Positions 8,248 to 15,657 of a stretch of DNA of 64,000 bases are shown here, piece after piece. The stretch spans positions 1,302,001 to 1,366,000 of the forward strand of contig NZ_CP108414.1 of assembly GCF_035978755.1 (NCBI RefSeq). The letters run 5' to 3'. Position 1 is the stretch's first letter. The number at the start of each line of letters is the position of its first letter. Source of the DNA: Streptomyces sp. NBC_01298. Its GTDB lineage: Bacteria; Actinomycetota; Actinomycetes; Streptomycetales; Streptomycetaceae. The notes under the pieces are model-generated. The model was not told where the DNA came from, ran no database searches, and worked only from the letters and a program-made list of their open reading frames with translations. The position numbers and the translations under genes are program-made.

Positions 8248-9162
8248 GTGCTGGAGCGGCTGAACCTGGCGTTGGAGCACCTGGAGTCCCGCCTCGACCA
8301 GGAGATCGACATGGCCGAGGTGGCCCGGATCGCCGCGGTGTCGGAGTACCACTTCCGGCGGCTGTTCTCGGCGCTCGCCGGAATGCCGCTCCCGGTCTAC
8401 GTGCGGCGCCGGCGGATGACCCTCGCCGGGGCCGAGGTGCTCGCCGGGGAACTGACGCTGCTCGATGTCGCGGTGCGGTACGGGTACGGCTCGGGCGAGG
8501 CGTTCGCCCGGGCGTTCCGGTCGGTGCACGGCATCGGGCCGGGCGAGGCCCGGCGCACGGGCGCGGTGCTCACGGCGCAGCCCCGCATGTCCTTCCGTGT
8601 CGTCGTCGAGGGAAGCACGGCCATGCGGTACCGGATCGTGGAGAAGGGCCCGTTCCGGGTCCTCGGCCGCAAGGCCCGGGTCCCCCTCGTGCACGACGGG
8701 CCCAACGCGGCCGCCACGGCCCACGTGGAGAGCCTGGACGAGCGGACGGTCCTGCGGATGAAGGAACTGCCCGCCCTGGAGCCGGAAGGGGTCCTTTCGG
8801 CGGTGGTGCACCTGACCGACAGCCGGGACGAGGGCGCCGAGGTGGACTACTGGGTCGGGGTGGTGACCGGCCCGGGGACGCCCGCCGGGGAACTCGACGC
8901 ACTCGATGCCCCGGACACCGTCGATGCCCCCGACACCCTCGACGCCCTCGACGTACCGGCCGGGACCTGGGCCGTCTTCGACAACCGAGGGCCCTATCCG
9001 AGCTCCCTCCAGGAGCTGTGGCGCGACGTGTTCACCCAGTGGTTCCCCTCGAACCCGTACACGAGCCGCCCGGGGCCTGAGCTCCTCCTGACGCGGCCGG
9101 TGGCGATCGGCGCGGAGACCGGCTCCCAGCTGTGGATCCCGGTCGAGCGGGGCGGCGCCTGA
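8248..9162 (+). CDS. AraC-family regulator with a GyrI-like ligand-binding domain
   Basis: A 304-residue regulator. The N-terminal AraC DNA-binding domain (about 5-105) shows the first helix-turn-helix in MAEVARIAAVSEYHFRRLF and the second in LLDVAVRYGYGSGEAFARAF. The C-terminal half (about 110-300) is a GyrI-like/SOUL effector domain with a terminal LWIPV strand, an arrangement like Rob and SAV-type regulators. Between residues about 215 and 235 there is a duplicated Asp/Ala/Leu stretch (LDALDAPDTVDAPDTLDALD) coded by near-repeated DNA. The start is GTG at 8248. The 110-base divergent gap to the hydrolase contains repeated GGGCGGGCAC units. Confidence 0.88.
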   Translation: MLERLNLALEHLESRLDQEIDMAEVARIAAVSEYHFRRLFSALAGMPLPVYVRRRRMTLAGAEVLAGELTLLDVAVRYGYGSGEAFARAFRSVHGIGPGEARRTGAVLTAQPRMSFRVVVEGSTAMRYRIVEKGPFRVLGRKARVPLVHDGPNAAATAHVESLDERTVLRMKELPALEPEGVLSAVVHLTDSRDEGAEVDYWVGVVTGPGTPAGELDALDAPDTVDAPDTLDALDVPAGTWAVFDNRGPYPSSLQELWRDVFTQWFPSNPYTSRPGPELLLTRPVAIGAETGSQLWIPVERGGA

Positions 9163-9198
9163 CGACGCGCCGGCCGCCGTCACCCCGCCCGCCCGACA

Positions 9199-9216
9199 CC
9201 TTACGAAACGCGGACG
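9199..9216 (-). promoter_or_regulatory. Shared 18-base element, copy 2 (before the GT87-like gene)
   Basis: The sequence is CCTTACGAAACGCGGACG, the exact reverse complement of the element at 4256-4273. It ends 50 bases before the ATG of the polytopic glycosyltransferase. Identity stops sharply at both ends, which fits a short binding site and not a duplicated gene end. Confidence 0.6.
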
Positions 9217-9266
9217 CCGGGCCGGGTCGCCCGCCCGGCGGCGCCCCGCGCTGCCAGGCTGGCCGT

Positions 9267-10694
9267 ATGGACCACCCCCGCGCCCGGACCCTCCTCACCC
9301 TGCTGCTGCTCGCCGCGCTGACCGCCGTTCTCGTGCCCGCCGTCCGCGAGGAGGGCTACTTCGCCGACCCCGCGCGGCTCACCTGGTGGTACGCGGCCGC
9401 CTGGACGCTGTTCGGCGCGGCCGCCTGGTCGCTGCGGCGGGTCCCGGAGCGGTACGTGGTCCCCCTCGTGCTGGCGGGCGCGCTGGCCGTCTGCGCGGCG
9501 GGGCTCTCCGGGCCGCCGCTGACCAGCACCGATTCCTTCCGCTACGCCTGGGACGGGCGGGTGCAGGCCGCCGGGATCTCCCCGTACGACCACGCCCCCG
9601 GCGATCCGGCGCTGCGCGCCCTGCGCGACGACTGGCTGTTCCCGCGCGGCGCGGCCGCCTGCGCCGGGCCCGACCGGGTGGCCATCGAGCCGGGGGTGTG
9701 CACCCGCATCAACCGGCCCACCGTCCACACCGTCTACCCGCCCGTCGCGGAGGGGTACTTCGGGCTGGTGCACGCCCTGTCCCCGCCGGGCGTGCGGCAC
9801 AAGGCCCTGCAGACCGGCGGGGCCCTGCTGGCGCTCGCCGTGACCGGGGCGCTGCTGCTGATCCAGCGCCGCCGGGGCGCGCGGCCGCGTACCGCCGCGT
9901 ACTGGGCCTGGTGTCCGGCGGTGGCGGTGGAGGCGGTGAACAACGCGCACGTGGACGTGCTCGCGGTCCTGCTGTCGGTGGCGGCGCTGGGGGTGGTGGT
10001 GCGCCGACGCGCCCTCGGCGGCGCCCTGTTCGGGCTGGCGATCGCGGCGAAGCTGTTGCCGGCCGTACTGCTGCCCGGCGCGCTGGCCGGCGTACGGCGG
10101 TGGCGGGACGCTGCGGCGCTGCTGCTGCCGGCGGCCGCGGCCGTGGGCCTGACCTATCTGCCGTACGTGCTGCTCTCGCGCGCGTCGGTCTTCGGCTACC
10201 TGGGCGGCTACGCCGAGGAGGAGGGGTACGAGGACCCGGGCGCGGGCGGCCGCTACGCGCTGCTGCGCCTCGTGCTCCCGGACTCCTGGTCGGTGCCCGC
10301 GGTCGCGGTCGGGATGCTGGCGGTGTCGGCGTACGTCTGGCGGCGCGGGGATCCCGAACAGCCTTGGAGCGCGGCGCTGTTGGTGACGGGCACGGCGTTC
10401 CTACTGATGACCCCGGGGTACTCCTGGTACGCGCTGCTGCTGATCGCGCTGGTGGCGCTGGACGGCCGCGCGGAGTGGCTGGGGGTGGCGGTCGCGGGGG
10501 CGGCGGCGTACGTCTCGGTGCGCGCGCTGGGCGGGGCGACCATCCCGGTGGCGTACGGACTGGCGGGCGCGGCCGTGCTGGTGGGGTGGGCGCTGCGGCG
10601 GCGGGCGGCGGCCCGGGGAGGGAGGGGCGTTCGCCCCGGACCGCCGCCTCACGCTCCGCGGAGCGGTCAGCCGATGTGGAACGGGTCCCCGTAG
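9267..10694 (+). CDS. Polytopic glycosyltransferase, GT87/DUF2029-like (GT-C fold)
   Basis: A 475-residue integral membrane protein with about ten to twelve hydrophobic segments. An acidic first external loop contains the TSTDSFRYAWDGRVQAAGISPYDH region typical of GT-C mannosyltransferases using polyprenyl-phosphate sugars, and a conserved INRPTVHTVYPPVAEGYF motif follows. It would transfer a sugar on the outer face of the membrane. With the GT2 enzyme that charges a lipid carrier, the DUF2064 protein, the methyltransferase and the epimerase, it suggests one envelope-glycan pathway. Its 3' end overlaps the convergent chitosanase gene by 28 bases. Confidence 0.85.
   Translation: MDHPRARTLLTLLLLAALTAVLVPAVREEGYFADPARLTWWYAAAWTLFGAAAWSLRRVPERYVVPLVLAGALAVCAAGLSGPPLTSTDSFRYAWDGRVQAAGISPYDHAPGDPALRALRDDWLFPRGAAACAGPDRVAIEPGVCTRINRPTVHTVYPPVAEGYFGLVHALSPPGVRHKALQTGGALLALAVTGALLLIQRRRGARPRTAAYWAWCPAVAVEAVNNAHVDVLAVLLSVAALGVVVRRRALGGALFGLAIAAKLLPAVLLPGALAGVRRWRDAAALLLPAAAAVGLTYLPYVLLSRASVFGYLGGYAEEEGYEDPGAGGRYALLRLVLPDSWSVPAVAVGMLAVSAYVWRRGDPEQPWSAALLVTGTAFLLMTPGYSWYALLLIALVALDGRAEWLGVAVAGAAAYVSVRALGGATIPVAYGLAGAAVLVGWALRRRAAARGGRGVRPGPPPHAPRSGQPMWNGSP
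10624..10665. terminator. Possible bidirectional terminator hairpins between convergent genes
   Basis: Two GC hairpins, GGGGCG-TT-CGCCCC and CGCTCCGCGGAGCG, lie inside the 3' end of the GT87 gene, just past the chitosanase stop. There is no T-run, so this is weak support. Confidence 0.35.
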
Positions 10695-11515
10695 ACCTTC
10701 CAGTCCAGGGGGGTGTTGAGGTTGAGGTTGCCCTTCTTGAGCCACACCCGCTGGGCCGTGTCGACACGGCTGGTGTCGCTGTGCGCCTCCTCCTGCTTCA
10801 TCGCCCAGACCCGGGCGTCGAGGAAGGCGTTCAGCCAGGTGGTCTCGTTGCCGCCCTGGGCCGGGGGCTTGGCCTTGGTGAGGGCGCGCTTGCGGATGTT
10901 GCGGAAGCTGGTGGAGTCGGTGCCGTCACCGTGCATGACGATGGCGTCGTAGTAGGTGAACTGCCCGAGGACGCCGACTCCGTCGGCCTTGCCCTGCTTC
11001 ACGGCCGGGTTGAAGTAGACCCGGTCGCGCTCGTGGTCCTGGGCCTTCTTGAAGTCGGAATCGGAGGCCGCCTTCACCCAGTCCTTGGTGAAGTTGGGGT
11101 CGAGCCCGGAGTGCGAGTCGCTGCCGTCCACCTTCCGCAGGGCGGGGAGGTACTTGGCGAGCACGTTGCCCGGCTTGATCTGCGTGTAGTACTCGACGAG
11201 TTCGAGCATGTCGTGGGTGCCGGAACAGAATCCGATGATGCCCGCCGTGTAGCCGCGGCCGTCGTCTATGTCCTCGATGTACTTGTACTGCGCCTTCCAG
11301 TTCAGCGAGGAGTTCTCGGCGCTGGAGACGATCTGCATGGCGATGTCCTTCTTCACCGGGTCGTCGAGTCCGACGGCGGCGGCGGCCGACACCTCCGCGG
11401 AAGCCGGCGCCGCGGTGGGGGCGGCGGCGGTCGCGTGGGCGGTGACGGGCACGGCGAGAAGGGCGGCGCCGAGCAGGGTACTTACGGTCAGTCGCTTGCG
11501 GTGGGGGGTGAACAC
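10667..11515 (-). CDS. csn: Secreted chitosanase, glycoside hydrolase family 46
   Basis: A 282-residue secreted enzyme that hydrolyses chitosan endo-wise. The signal peptide spans about residues 1-29 (basic start, hydrophobic core, AHA-type cleavage), followed by an Ala/Pro-rich spacer. The mature domain begins GLDDPVKKDIAMQIVSSAENSS and matches the Streptomyces N174 enzyme closely from memory. The catalytic acid is Glu67 (in SSAENSS, Glu22 of N174) and the base is Asp85 (in DIDDGRGYT, Asp40 of N174). The domain runs to the C-terminal DWKVYGDPFHI without truncation. The GTG start at 11515 is preceded by GGAGG at correct spacing. A CsnR-like palindrome lies 38 bases upstream. Confidence 0.95.
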   Translation of the reverse strand: MFTPHRKRLTVSTLLGAALLAVPVTAHATAAAPTAAPASAEVSAAAAVGLDDPVKKDIAMQIVSSAENSSLNWKAQYKYIEDIDDGRGYTAGIIGFCSGTHDMLELVEYYTQIKPGNVLAKYLPALRKVDGSDSHSGLDPNFTKDWVKAASDSDFKKAQDHERDRVYFNPAVKQGKADGVGVLGQFTYYDAIVMHGDGTDSTSFRNIRKRALTKAKPPAQGGNETTWLNAFLDARVWAMKQEEAHSDTSRVDTAQRVWLKKGNLNLNTPLDWKVYGDPFHIG

Positions 11516-11552
11516 AGTGCCTCCATAAGGGAGTTGTTGCTCTGGCGACTTC

Positions 11553-11571
11553 GTTAGGAAACTTTACTACC
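11553..11571 (-). promoter_or_regulatory. CsnR-like operator upstream of chitosanase
   Basis: GTTAGGAAACTTTACTACC differs at two positions from the perfect palindrome GTTAGGAAA-C-TTTCCTAAC. From memory this is the consensus bound by CsnR, the ROK-family repressor of chitosanase genes in Streptomyces. It lies upstream of the csn start, where it would block transcription until chitosan oligomers appear. Confidence 0.7.
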
Positions 11572-11649
11572 AGAAGTCCTGCCACCTCAAGGCCCCGGAC
11601 GGCACGGGCACGGGCACGGGCGTTACGGGCACCGGAGTTACGCGCACGG

Positions 11650-12127
11650 GCCGGCGGCGCTTCGTCGCCAACGCCTCCCACGAGCTGAAGACCCCCCTGG
11701 CCGTCCAGCGCGCCACCCTCCAGGTCGGCCCTGCACATCGAATGCGCCGCCGCCGCGCCGTGGTTCGTTCCCGGCAACCCGTCCTGCGGAGGCACCTGCT
11801 GACCAACCTGATCCGCGACGCCGTCTGGTACAACCACCCCGGTGGCCACGCACGCGTAGGGCTCGACGGATCCGCCCTGACGGTGACCAACACCCGGCCC
11901 CCGCATCCCCGCCCACCGCGTCCCCGGCCTCTTCGAGCCCTTCCGGCGCCTCGACGCGGACCGCACCACCACGCCCGGCAACGGCCTGGGACTCTCCATC
12001 GCCGCCTCCGTCACCCAAGCCCACCACGCCGCCCTGGCGGCGCGGGCCCGACAAGATCCGAAAGAGACGGCCTGGCCCGGACGGCGGGCTCGCCCTCACC
12101 CTGCGCTTCCGGCCGGGGCGGCCGTAG
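11650..12127 (+). pseudogene. Decayed sensor histidine kinase remnant
   Basis: Three pieces of a histidine kinase can be read in order but in different frames: the H box RRFVANASHELKTPLAVQ near 11650-11730, the N box LLTNLIRDAVWYNHPGG near 11797-11850, and the F/G2 region LFEPFRRLD ... GNGLGLSIAASV near 11930-12010, ending in LALTLRFRP and a stop at 12127. The sensor part, the segment between the H and N boxes and any partner regulator are missing. It is a dead gene with several frameshifts and a deletion, lying just upstream of the chitosanase promoter. Confidence 0.8.
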
Positions 12128-12158
12128 GCCGGGGGCGGGAGCGTCGTCGGGACTCGGC

Positions 12159-12785
12159 TCAGCCTTCCGTGGGGGCGACCGGGTGCGCCGCCAGGCGGGC
12201 CCGCAGGCCCCGCTTCACTTCCGGCCACTCCGGGCGCGTGATGCTGTAGACCGCCGTATCGCGGATCCAGCCGTCCCGCATGACCATGTGGTGCCGCAGT
12301 ACGCCCTCGTGCTGCGCACCGATCCGGGTGATCGCCGCCCGCGACTTCGCGTTCCGCACGTCCGTGAGCAGCTCGACCCGGTTCATCCCCATCGTCTCGA
12401 AGGCGTGCGTCAGCATCAGCAGCTTCGCCTCGGTGTTCGCACCGCTCCGCTGCCGGGACGCCGCCAGGAAGGTCCAGCCGATCTCCAGTCGCCGGTTCGC
12501 GGTGTTGATGACCATCAGCCGGGTGGACCCGATGACCCGCCCCGTCGCCGCGTCCACCGTGGCGTACGGGATCTGGTGGCCCTGCGCCCGCGCCTCGACG
12601 GCGTCCTCGATGAAGCCCCGCACATCGTCGGGGTGCGGGACGATCGTCACCGCGAGCTCCCAGAGACTGCCGTCGCGGACCGCCTCGCACAGCCCGTCGT
12701 GGTGCCGCGGCTCCAGCGGCTCCAACCGCACCCGTTCCCCGGCCAGTTCCGCCGTCGCCCCCGCGCCCGCCGCTGCCTGCCGCAT
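12159..12785 (-). CDS. GNAT family N-acetyltransferase (RimJ/RimL-like)
   Basis: A 208-residue protein. The central block GRVIGSTRLMVINTANRRLEIGW is followed by SRQRSGANTEAKLLML (acetyl-CoA-binding region) and RVELLTDVRNAKSRAAITRIGAQHEGVLRHHMVMRDGWIRDTA, the typical RimJ/RimL C-terminal half with an HM-RDG-RDT signature. It is expected to acetylate a protein N-terminus or a small amine; the target is unknown. The ATG at 12785 is used. It stands alone between a kinase remnant and the CorA gene. Confidence 0.85.
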   Translation of the reverse strand: MRQAAAGAGATAELAGERVRLEPLEPRHHDGLCEAVRDGSLWELAVTIVPHPDDVRGFIEDAVEARAQGHQIPYATVDAATGRVIGSTRLMVINTANRRLEIGWTFLAASRQRSGANTEAKLLMLTHAFETMGMNRVELLTDVRNAKSRAAITRIGAQHEGVLRHHMVMRDGWIRDTAVYSITRPEWPEVKRGLRARLAAHPVAPTEG

Positions 12786-12903
12786 GCCTGACCTGCCCGT
12801 TCCTCGTGTCCGCGCGCCAACACGGGGACCCTACCGGGCACTACGGGCCATCCTCCCGGGGTTTTCCGGCGCTCCGGCGCTCCGGCTCCGGCCCTCCGGC
12901 CGG

Positions 12904-13992
12904 TCAGAGCCAGCCGTTGCGCCGGAAACCCCGGTGGATGACGAAGCACGCGACGGCCATCACGCCGAGCACGAGGGGATATCCGTAGGTCCAGTGCAGT
13001 TCCGGCATGTGCTCGAAGTTCATGCCGTAGACCCCGCAGACCATCGTGGGGACGGCGACGATGGCCGCCCATGCGGTGATCTTGCGCATGTCCTCGTTCT
13101 GGGCGACGGTCACCTGCGCGAGATGGGCCTGGAGTATCGAGTCGAGGAGGGTGTCGTACGCACTGATCTGGTCGGTGGCACGGGTCAGATGGTCGGCGAC
13201 GTCCCGGAAGTAGGTGCGCATCTCCGGTGGGATGACCGCGATCGGCTGGGTGCTCAGCTGCGCGAGCGGACGGGCCAGCGGGGCCACCGCCCTGCGCAGT
13301 TCCAGCAGTTCCCGCTTGAGCTGGTAGATCCGCCCGGCGTCCCCGCGGCCGCCGTGCTCGCTGAAGACCATGGTCTCGACGTCGTCTATGTCGTTCTGCA
13401 CCGCGTCCGTGACGGCCACGTACTCGTCGACCACGTGGTCGGCCAGTGCGTGCAGGACGGAGACCGGCCCCTTGGCCAGCTGCTCGGGGAGCGTTTCCAG
13501 CTCCTCGCGGACCGACCCGAGGGTGCCGCGCCCGCCGTGCCGGATGGTGATGACGAAGTCGCTGCCGGCGAAGGCCATGAGTTCGCCGGTCTCCACCACC
13601 TCGCTGGTCGCGGTCAGTTCCTCGTGCTCCACGTAGCGCACGGTCTTGAACACGGCGAAGAGGGTCTCGTCGTAGCGCTCGATCTTGGGCCGCTGGTGGG
13701 CCCGGACCGCGTCACCGACGGCGAGCGGGTGCAGGCCGAGCAGCTCGGCGAGCCCGGCGAACTCCTCCTGCGAGGGCTCGTGCAGGCCGACCCAGACGAA
13801 GCCCTCGCCCGTCTTGCGGACGCGGCGCAGCGCCTCGCCGACATCGGCGTGGCCGTGACCGTCCTGGCGCACGCCGTCCCGGTACACGATGCAGTTGACG
13901 ACGGCGCTGCCGAGCGGGGAGCGGGCCGGGTGACTGAGGTCGACGGCCCGCCGGTAGCTGCGGCGCACGGCTCGGCGCAGGGTGCTGAACAT
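12904..13992 (-). CDS. corA: CorA-family magnesium/cobalt transporter
   Basis: A 362-residue protein with a long cytosolic alpha/beta funnel (about 1-300) and two C-terminal membrane helices. The first helix ends in the family signature GMN (VYGMNFEHMPEL), which forms the outer selectivity mouth of the pentameric channel. The second helix (YPLVLGVMAVACFVIH) is followed by basic residues at the very end. It would import Mg2+ down its gradient. The ATG at 13992 (MFSTLRRAVRR) is chosen over an upstream in-frame start because the funnel domain begins there. A GC-rich low-complexity tract lies just upstream. Confidence 0.9.
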   Translation of the reverse strand: MFSTLRRAVRRSYRRAVDLSHPARSPLGSAVVNCIVYRDGVRQDGHGHADVGEALRRVRKTGEGFVWVGLHEPSQEEFAGLAELLGLHPLAVGDAVRAHQRPKIERYDETLFAVFKTVRYVEHEELTATSEVVETGELMAFAGSDFVITIRHGGRGTLGSVREELETLPEQLAKGPVSVLHALADHVVDEYVAVTDAVQNDIDDVETMVFSEHGGRGDAGRIYQLKRELLELRRAVAPLARPLAQLSTQPIAVIPPEMRTYFRDVADHLTRATDQISAYDTLLDSILQAHLAQVTVAQNEDMRKITAWAAIVAVPTMVCGVYGMNFEHMPELHWTYGYPLVLGVMAVACFVIHRGFRRNGWL

Positions 13993-14065
13993 GGACAACG
14001 GACGTACTCCCCTTCGGCGGATCAGCCGCCAGTGTGCCACCGGCACGCGGACCGCCCTACCAGCC

Positions 14066-14160
14066 CACCCGACCGACCGACCCGACCGGCCCGGCCGACC
14101 AGCCCGACCGACCGACCGGCCCGACCAGCCCGGCCGACCACCACGGCCGGCCTCACCGGC
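14066..14160. repeat. CGACC/GGCC low-complexity tract upstream of corA
   Basis: Irregular tandem units of the form CCGACC, GACCGGCC and CCAGCC make up almost the whole stretch. There are no spacers, so it is a simple-sequence tract that may affect transcription between corA and the TOBE gene. Confidence 0.7.
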
Positions 14161-14166
14161 CGGCCC

Positions 14167-14559
14167 TCAGGCCCGGTCGATGAAGACGCTCGTGGACTTC
14201 ACCCGCGCGGTCGCCCGCGCCCCGACCTCCAGGCCGAGTTCCTCCACGGCCTCCCGGGTCAGCAGCGACACGACGCGGTGCGGTCCGGCCTGGATCTCCA
14301 CCTGTGCGTCTACCGTGCCCAGTTTCACGCCCGTCACGATGCCGGGGAAGGCGTTGCGCGCCGAGGTGTACGGGGTCCCCTCGTCGTCGCCGCCCTCCTG
14401 CGCGATCTCCACGCAGAACGCGGCGAGGTCCGGCCCGTCGACCATCCGCCGGGTGCCGTCCCGACGCGTCGGGAACCGTTCCGCGTCGGCCCATCGCCGG
14501 GCCGTGTCTACGCTGACGCCGAGCAGCCGCGCCGCCTGGCCGATGGTGTAGGACTCCAT
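14167..14559 (-). CDS. Helix-turn-helix protein with a TOBE (molybdate-binding) domain
   Basis: A 130-residue protein. Residues 1-50 are a MerR/excisionase-type helix-turn-helix (YTIGQAARLLGVSVDTARRWAD ... FPTRRDGTRRM). Residues 65-130 are a single TOBE/Mop domain (ARNAFPGIVTGV ... EIQAGPHRVVSLLT ... VKSTSVFIDRA), the fold that binds molybdate or tungstate oxyanions. The combination suggests a small molybdate-responsive regulator or molybdate-storage protein. No molybdate transporter lies beside it in the window, so its targets cannot be inferred. The ATG at 14559 starts right at the DNA-binding domain. Confidence 0.85.
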   Translation of the reverse strand: MESYTIGQAARLLGVSVDTARRWADAERFPTRRDGTRRMVDGPDLAAFCVEIAQEGGDDEGTPYTSARNAFPGIVTGVKLGTVDAQVEIQAGPHRVVSLLTREAVEELGLEVGARATARVKSTSVFIDRA

Positions 14560-14599
14560 GCCCGCAGCCTAAGCCCTCCCCCGACCGGTCCTCGCAGGC

Positions 14600-14657
14600 C
14601 ACAGGGCAGAGGGCAGAGGGCACAGGGCAGAGGCCACAGGGCAGAGGGCAGAGGGCA
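14600..14657. repeat. Heptamer tandem repeat (GGGCAGA/GGGCACA)
   Basis: About eight 7-base units of GGGCAGA with variants GGGCACA and GGCCACA run head to tail. The tract lies between the start of the TOBE gene and the stop of the LysR gene, both on the minus strand. Such repeats vary in copy number by slippage. Confidence 0.8.
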
Positions 14658-14690
14658 AGCGTCCGAAGGAGACGGCCCCGAAGGGACGGC

Positions 14691-15587
14691 CTAGTCGAGC
14701 GCCGCCGCGGCCGCCCGTGCCACCGCCTCCGCGACCATCGACAGCGCGGGCGAGTCCAGCTTCCACTGCTGCCAGTAGAGCGGGACGTCCAGGCTCCGCC
14801 CGGGCGCGATCACCACCAGCCGGCCCGCCTCCAGCAACGGGTCGGCCTGCACCATCGGCAGCATCGCCCAGCCCAGCCCGGCGGCCGCCGCGTCGCAGAA
14901 CCCCTCCGACGTCGGCACGGAGTGGCGTACCGCGGACGCCGTGGCCGCCGCGTCCCCCGTCAGCAGCCGCACGAACTCGTCCTGGAGCAGGTCGAGCCGG
15001 TCGTACACGACGACCGGCGCCTCCCTCAGGTCCCGCTCCACCGCGCCCCGCAGATGCCGCGCCGCGAACTCCGGGCTCGCCACCGCCAGGTAGCGCACGA
15101 GCCCCAGCCTGCGCACCGTGCACCCCGCCACGGGCACCGGCTGCGAGGTGACCGCCGCCATCACGCGTCCGTCCCGGAGCAGTTCGGTCGCGTGCGCCTC
15201 GTCCTCCCGGTGCAGTTCGAAGCAGACCGGCGGATCCTGCGGCACTCCCGTCAGCGCGGGCAGGAACCAGGTGGCCAGCGAGTCGGCGTTGACCGCGATC
15301 GGCAGCCGCACCGGCCCCAGGCCCTCGGCCATGCCGAGCTCGGCCCGCGCGTCGCGCTCCAGCCGGACGAGCTGCCGCGCGAAGCGGACGAGGACCTCCC
15401 CCGACTCGGTCGCCCGCACGGGCTTGGTCCGCATCAGCAGCACCCGCCCGGTCCGCTGCTCCAATGCCTTGACGCGCTGACTGACGGCGGAGGGGGTCAC
15501 GTGCAGGGCGGCGGCCGCCGCGTCGAAGGTGCCCTCGTCGATCACCGCGAGCAGGGTCCGTACCTGGTCGACAGGCAGCTCATCCAT
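14691..15587 (-). CDS. argP: LysR-family regulator ArgP/LysG
   Basis: A 298-residue LysR regulator. The N-terminal winged helix reads MDELPVDQVRTLLAVIDEGTFDAAAAALHVTPSAVSQR in outline, with AVSQRVKALEQ as the recognition helix. The rest is the periplasmic-binding-like co-inducer domain. The strongest identity clue is divergent transcription from a LysE/ArgO exporter gene, the universal arrangement for ArgP/LysG, which senses lysine or arginine and turns on export. The ATG at 15587 is chosen since the DNA-binding domain begins there. The 70-base divergent gap carries an inverted repeat suited to LysR binding. Confidence 0.88.
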   Translation of the reverse strand: MDELPVDQVRTLLAVIDEGTFDAAAAALHVTPSAVSQRVKALEQRTGRVLLMRTKPVRATESGEVLVRFARQLVRLERDARAELGMAEGLGPVRLPIAVNADSLATWFLPALTGVPQDPPVCFELHREDEAHATELLRDGRVMAAVTSQPVPVAGCTVRRLGLVRYLAVASPEFAARHLRGAVERDLREAPVVVYDRLDLLQDEFVRLLTGDAAATASAVRHSVPTSEGFCDAAAAGLGWAMLPMVQADPLLEAGRLVVIAPGRSLDVPLYWQQWKLDSPALSMVAEAVARAAAAALD

Positions 15588-15594
15588 CACAGCG

Positions 15595-15620
15595 GCTAAT
15601 GGTAGGTAAGAATCTTTAGC
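15595..15620. promoter_or_regulatory. Likely ArgP/LysG binding site in the divergent promoter
   Basis: GCTAA and TTAGC form a perfect inverted pair separated by 16 bases in a locally A+T-rich stretch between the divergent argP and lysE genes. The spacing fits LysR-type T-N11-A sites. Binding is inferred from position. Confidence 0.5.
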
Positions 15621-15657
15621 TGTACTCCTCGCCGCGCCGCCGCCTACGGTCGAAGAC

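Noticed and set aside
9386..11557. A 723-codon plus-strand frame across the GT87 gene and chitosanase
   Set aside because: It crosses two genes with excellent family motifs on either strand, and its own composition is low-complexity Arg/Gly.
14600..14657. Heptamer repeats as a CRISPR array
   Set aside because: The units are seven bases long with no spacers, and no cas genes are present. The 62712-62776 repeats fail for the same reason.
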